A stretch of DNA of 64,000 nucleotides from Malurus cyaneus samueli (lineage: Eukaryota > Chordata > Aves > Passeriformes > Maluridae). Shown here piece by piece: positions 59,701 through 64,000 of this stretch. How positions within the stretch are numbered: the first letter of the stretch is position 1; every line of letters begins with the position of its first letter. The notes beneath the pieces were generated by a model. It was not told where the DNA came from and did no database searches. It was given only the letters and a program-made list of their open reading frames with translations. Made by a program: the position numbers and the translations under genes. Location of the stretch: positions 1,762,925 to 1,826,924 of the forward strand of contig CM019219.1 of NCBI GenBank assembly GCA_009741485.1, read 5' to 3'.

Positions 59701-62049
59701 AAAGCAATAAATGTTTTACCCGACTCCATTTGAGCACCATTTTAATGGTAATTTCCATCTTTTGTGTCACTCAACACAAAGCACCTCCCTTCTCCCCTGA
59801 CATTATCTCAGCTGCCATCCCAATAAACTCATCCCAACCAAACTCAGCCCAGGCAGCAACTGGATGAAACCAAATTCAGGAACATCTGAATGTTATTTTA
59901 ATGTAACCCCAGCTTAGAGAAGTTATTCACTCCACAAAATAAAGAAATTTTTATTCCAGTTATTTATTATTCCAGTAGTTTATTCAATTCTCAACCAAAG
60001 CAGCACCTCTGGCACTAAACTCAGTGTAAAACAGCCCAAAGCACGATCCTAAATAAAGAACTCCTGGAGATATTTCCCATCTGGGTTCCAACAGGCACAG
60101 GAACTTCTTTTCACAGTTTTTTTTTTTTTACTGAGTTAATTTTAAGTGATGCTTATTAAATATTCCACCTGTTAGAAAAGCCCTGCAGATTAACACAGCC
60201 TCAGATACCTCTCAATGTTTCCCTTCCTTAATTTAAACACTTTTCTGTGACTTTAGCAATAAATTTTGAATATTAAAGGCACAGAGTGGGCACTGAGAAA
60301 TGTGTTAGAAGTGACCAGGATGATAAGAACCCACAGGCACGGGAGAATTCACGTCAAGAAATGGGCTCATCTTCTAATCCAGCTCTCCATGGCACACTCA
60401 GGATAATTTCACACACACAAAATGTATGAATTTAAAACATTTTGGAACATTTCAAGCTCCCAGCCTGTCTGACTGAAATCAGGACAGCAAAGATCAGAGG
60501 AACCCTCTGAGAAGGGTCCATCCCTCCCAAGGGATGCAGCAACACCTGACTGAGGAAAATCTGAGTTTTCATCCCAAACTGAACCATCCCAGGCTCCAGC
60601 TGAGCTGCTGCTTCAGCAGGAGAAGGTGAAGGAAATAATTATCATGCACCAATTAGCAGAAAACAGCAATCAACCCAGGAAGGCTCAGAACACTTGTAAC
60701 CATTAAAAATGCATGCATGCTGCTCACCTCATTTCATCAGGTTTAACTCTTAAAAAAATCAAATTGAGGTTCCAAAAACCAACTGGAATTTGCCCTGCCC
60801 AAACTATTCCCGCAGCCCACTGCCACTCCTCGTGCAAGGAGGATTTTTGTCAGAAAAAAAACTGAAACATCTGTCAGCTCCAAACACTGCTTGGATTTCC
60901 CTCTGCACACCTCAAACAAGTGGGAAAGGCAGCCCTGAAACATCTGTCCCTGCTGCAGATAGCACTGCCACACCAAAAATTAACCCTGCAAATTTTATTT
61001 AGTTAGCTAACTGCAAAAAAACCCTCTGTGCTGTTTTGAACGTGGTTAATTTTTACCAGTTTACCTTCTGAAATTTAAACTACAACTCTGATTGTAGCCT
61101 GGGATGAAAGTGAGTTTCAGTTATTCGTGCATGTTAATTCTAACATATTTGAGTATAAAAAAGGCAAAAGAAATAAGAGATGTAAGCACTGGTAAAGTGT
61201 ATAAGAAGTTTGAGTGCTTGTAAAGCTCTGCTCAACCATGCTCCAAGATATATGAAATTTATTGCAAAAATCCATACCTAAGTAGCTCCAAACATAATGA
61301 AAATAGCCCTTTCATAATATTTTTTATATCTAGAAACCCTGTAAATTCTCTTATCCTAAAAATTTCTGAATATCCATAATCCTGAAAAAAATGCAAATTC
61401 CAAAGCTCTTTCTGTGCTCTACAACCTTAAATCCTTGTACCACTCAGAGGTTTTTTAAGGAACCTTTTTTTTTGATATCCAGAGCCTTGAAAAACTCAGC
61501 TAGAAAAGGAAGCAATTTAAATGCAAAATATTAAGAAACTGAAGACCTACAGTCAACAACAGCTCATCAGCTTCCACGGGGACATAAATATTTGAATGGA
61601 TAAAGGGGAATTCTTGTAAAGAACACAAGACTACAGTTATTCATTCTGTGTCAGCTTGAAGGCTACTCTCCCAACAGAGAGGAAAAAAATTCCAGCCTAT
61701 CCAGCCAAAAAAAGTTAGGGAATAAGTCAGAGAAAATTTCCAGTGGCAGTTCTGCTCTGTGGTGATAAATTATCATGGCAGATCCCAGTGTTTGCAGGAG
61801 AAAGGGAAACGCTGTGATTGAAAGAAGCACCTTCATTTTCTGGGGGGGGGTTTTGCAACTTCTTATCTCTCCCCAAACAGACTCATTGGGCCCAGACTTC
61901 TTTAGCTTTTCCAAGAAATACAAAAATCAGCAAAAAAAGGCTTAAAACTGCCACAGAAAGATCTGCAGATCTTCCTGCACAACACAAAGACCTGGGGACT
62001 GAAATGACTGCTCTTCCACAAAACTTCAGCAAAGTTCCAACAGCACAAG

Positions 62050-62222
62050 AATTCAGGAAGGTTTGGGTTGGAAAGGACTCAAAGATCATCCCATCCCACC
62101 CCTGCCATGGCAGGGACACCTCCCACTGTCCCAGGGTGCCCCAATGTCCAGCCTGGCCTTGGGCACTCCAAGGGATCCAGGGGCAGCCACAGCTTCTCTG
62201 GGCACCCTGTGCCAAGGCCTTG
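62050..62222 (-). mobile_element. CR1 LINE fragment, 3' end
   Basis: AGGTTTGGGTTGGAAAGGAC, CTCAAAGATCATCCCATCCC, CCTGCCATGGCAGGGACACC, CAGCCTGGCCTTGGGCACTC and CAGCCACAGCTTCTCTGGGC are in reverse CR1 order, so the element is on the minus strand, in the same sense as DOCK1. Confidence 0.92.
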
Positions 62223-62911
62223 ACTCAGGAATTCTCCAGGAACCTCTTCCACCAGCACAGGGCTCCCCCACTGTCTGCCTCTGCACAGAAAGAGTCCAAC
62301 CATCTCCAAATTCTACCCCAATTCTCAGCCCCTTGAGCATCTCTCAGCTCATTCTGCAGGGCTGGGTCAGGAGTTTCGTTTTTTTATAAATCCTGGTTGG
62401 AATCACTGGGAGAAGTTCATGGTGTAGTTATCAAACACACGTTTAGGGCAGTCCCTGTAATTTTCCATGATGAGAAAATTTGGTACCCAGCCTCCTCTGG
62501 ATACTCAAATCAATCCTATAATTCATTGTTTTTGCTCTTCCATACCATCAGCCATGTAAGGGCAGAGACCCCATTCCCAATTCCAGGAGAAAATGTTCCC
62601 AAAAGCAGATGCTGCTATAAAGGGTCACAAGAAATGGGGTAAGGGATGAAGGGTGGAATTTTCAGTCTCTCTCACGCTGATTTTTCCTTTAAAATACACT
62701 CTAGGACTGAAGATCCTATACTGAAGTCTCTGAACAGCCTCAGATATAAATAAATGCTTAAAATATGAGGCTCTACATTGTCAGCAGCATATTAAATATA
62801 ATGGCTTCAAAATACCTTGACATTAAGTTTACACAAATTAAATAAGCCAAATGTCACTTAACCCAATTTGGGTTTTTTAAATAAAAGTGAGATTTTTTTG
62901 AAGCAATTAAA

Positions 62912-62970
62912 GGGTGAACTCTATTATCTTGGATATCTTTTCCAACTTAAATGATTCTAGGATTGTATAA
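62912..62970 (+). mobile_element. Old CR1-like 3' tail
   Basis: GGATATCTTTTCCAACTTAA followed by ATGATTCTAGGATTGTAT resembles a highly diverged CR1 end on the plus strand; tentative. Confidence 0.55.
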
Positions 62971-63131
62971 ACTTACTTATTCAAATAGAAGTTCTTTGCA
63001 CAATCACAAACCCTTCAAGTATGGACCATGTTTGGGGTAAAAGCAGCTTTTAAGCACAAACCCACCAAACACTTCCTGGACAGCCTTGCTGTGGTTCAGG
63101 ATGGAAAAGTGGAGATGAGGAAAGCACAAAC

Positions 63132-63240
63132 CTTCACTATGACAGTCTGGTCAGAGTTGCTGCTCATCATCTCATTGATGGACTTAAAGAGCTGCAGCAG
63201 AGACTCCCTGAAGTCTGCTTCTCCTTTGTTCTCATACAGC
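63132..63240 (-). CDS. DOCK1: DOCK1 exon encoding LYENKGEADF...TVIVK
   Basis: A 109-bp exon: one base completing the previous codon, then 36 codons (LYENKGEADFRESLLQLFKS, INEMMSSNSDQTVIVK), ending in phase 0. Minus-strand acceptor is a long T run ending TTCAG; donor AAG|GTTTGT is a weaker match to consensus. The peptide matches DOCK1 and runs into GAALKYLP of the next exon. It is the most upstream DOCK1 exon in the window; the preceding exon lies beyond the right edge. Confidence 0.95.
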
Positions 63241-64000
63241 CTGAAAAAAAAAATTCAGTTTCATCAGGACAAACCACAACAGAAACACAGTTTTTAAAAA
63301 AAATCTGGTGAATTTTTAGCAATCAAATGCCAAATGCCCATTTGCTGTGTTATGTTTTTCCAAGAATTTCTGCAAGTTTCTTCCCTGAACCAAGAGTTTC
63401 CTTTCCCAAATAAAATCCCAAAATGAGACAGCCTGGCCAGGATGGGCCAAGCAGGAATAAGAGATTTTTCTTGCAAAGCTCTCTGTGTGAAATGCCCCAT
63501 CCAGCACTTCTGTCTGAGTGTCCTGGTGCATTCCCTGGGCACTGACCCATTCCACGTGCCCTCTGCACTCTGCAAATGTGTGCCAGGACCCTTGCCAGGC
63601 TGACAGAGCCACCAAGCAGCCAGACAACTTGCCAGCAATCATTAAAATCTCCCAGTGGCCAAAGGTGGGTGATCTTAAACTCTGAGAAAGAAACAAAGAA
63701 CAAGCCGATCGACCCTCTTTTTGCTAAAAAGGTGTTTTTTTTCTCTGTAGGAAGGAAGCACTGAGGTTAAATTGTGTTTCAGCACTAATTTCAGGCTCAG
63801 TTTCCCGTGGAGTCAGCAGAGTTGACACAGAGGAAGGACAAATCCCCAGCTCAGCTTGAGGAGCCAGGTCCTTGTGCCTTCATGGAGATCCCTCTGAGCT
63901 CAGCTGCACCCTGGGATCCTCCTCTGTCTCTTTAGAGGGGTAAAAACTGCACAGACATACCTGAGCAGCACCAAAGGCAAAAAAAACCAGAGTCAAGGTG
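63241..64000 (-). other. DOCK1: DOCK1 intron, partial
   Basis: Intronic sequence running off the window. A donor-like ACATAC|CTGAG at 63960 was considered, but the sequence beyond it does not encode the DOCK1 residues expected before LYENKG. Confidence 0.8.

Larger units (their letters stand above)
54872..63131 (-). other. DOCK1: DOCK1 intron, 8.3 kb
   Basis: Contains the second copy of the 470-bp duplicated segment with an adjoining CR1, a 60-bp-unit minisatellite at 56.5 kb, and two more CR1 pieces at 62.1 and 62.9 kb. From about 57.0 to 62.0 kb the sequence is AT-rich with no repeat or coding feature that I recognise. Confidence 0.85.

Noticed and set aside
61842..61851. Run of ten G as a possible quadruplex
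   Set aside because: A single G run without neighbouring G tracts does not form the usual four-tract motif.
63940..64000. Possible further DOCK1 exon at the right edge (donor-like site at 63960)
   Set aside because: The sequence right of the site is a pyrimidine tract on the minus strand and does not encode the residues expected before LYENKGEADF.

Overview
This is vertebrate, almost certainly avian, nuclear DNA. Coding sequence is sparse and split into short exons with GT-AG introns. Noncoding DNA is AT-rich. More than twenty truncated copies of the sauropsid LINE CR1 are present, recognised by 3' ends carrying the CCAACCCAAACC block and decayed ATTCTRTG tails. The density and shortness of the CR1 copies suggest a neoavian, perhaps passerine, bird; the species cannot be named from the sequence alone.

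Two genes can be supported, on opposite strands and one inside the other. INSYN2A (FAM196A, inhibitory synaptic factor 2A) runs left to right. It has a CpG-island promoter and probable noncoding first exon near 5.7-6.2 kb, a large GC-rich coding exon at 18.3-19.5 kb, a 72-bp coding exon at 33.3 kb, and a last coding exon at 41.3 kb, followed by a 3' UTR that probably ends near 43.8 kb. The three coding exons join in frame to a 466-residue protein. DOCK1 (DOCK180, a Rac exchange factor) runs right to left. Five consecutive coding exons at 63.1, 54.8, 53.2, 49.0 and 47.5 kb join in frame to 170 residues of the helical region between its DHR-1 and DHR-2 domains. No DOCK1 exon was found left of 47.4 kb, so INSYN2A appears to lie wholly inside the next DOCK1 intron. 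From general knowledge, the same nested antisense layout exists in mammals, and the paralogues INSYN2B/DOCK2 share it.

Region by region: 1-5.7 kb is AT-rich noncoding DNA. 5.7-6.3 kb is the CpG island, with a perfect GC hairpin in the predicted leader. 6.2-41.3 kb is INSYN2A introns and exons, with CR1 fragments and small minisatellites. 41.3-43.8 kb is the terminal exon with a GC-rich 3' UTR, an AU-rich element and a poly(A) signal. 43.8-64 kb is DOCK1 exons and introns, with more CR1, two minisatellites, and the second copy of a 470-bp duplicated segment whose first copy is at 31.8 kb.

No tRNA, rRNA, CRISPR, prokaryotic or intact mobile-element gene was seen. Most other open frames are chance or CR1-derived. 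The observations most worth a second look are the 470-bp direct duplicate pair, a minisatellite at 56.5 kb whose unit spacings are all multiples of three and keep a minus-strand frame open, the stop codon inside the INSYN2A first coding-exon donor, and the leader hairpin.
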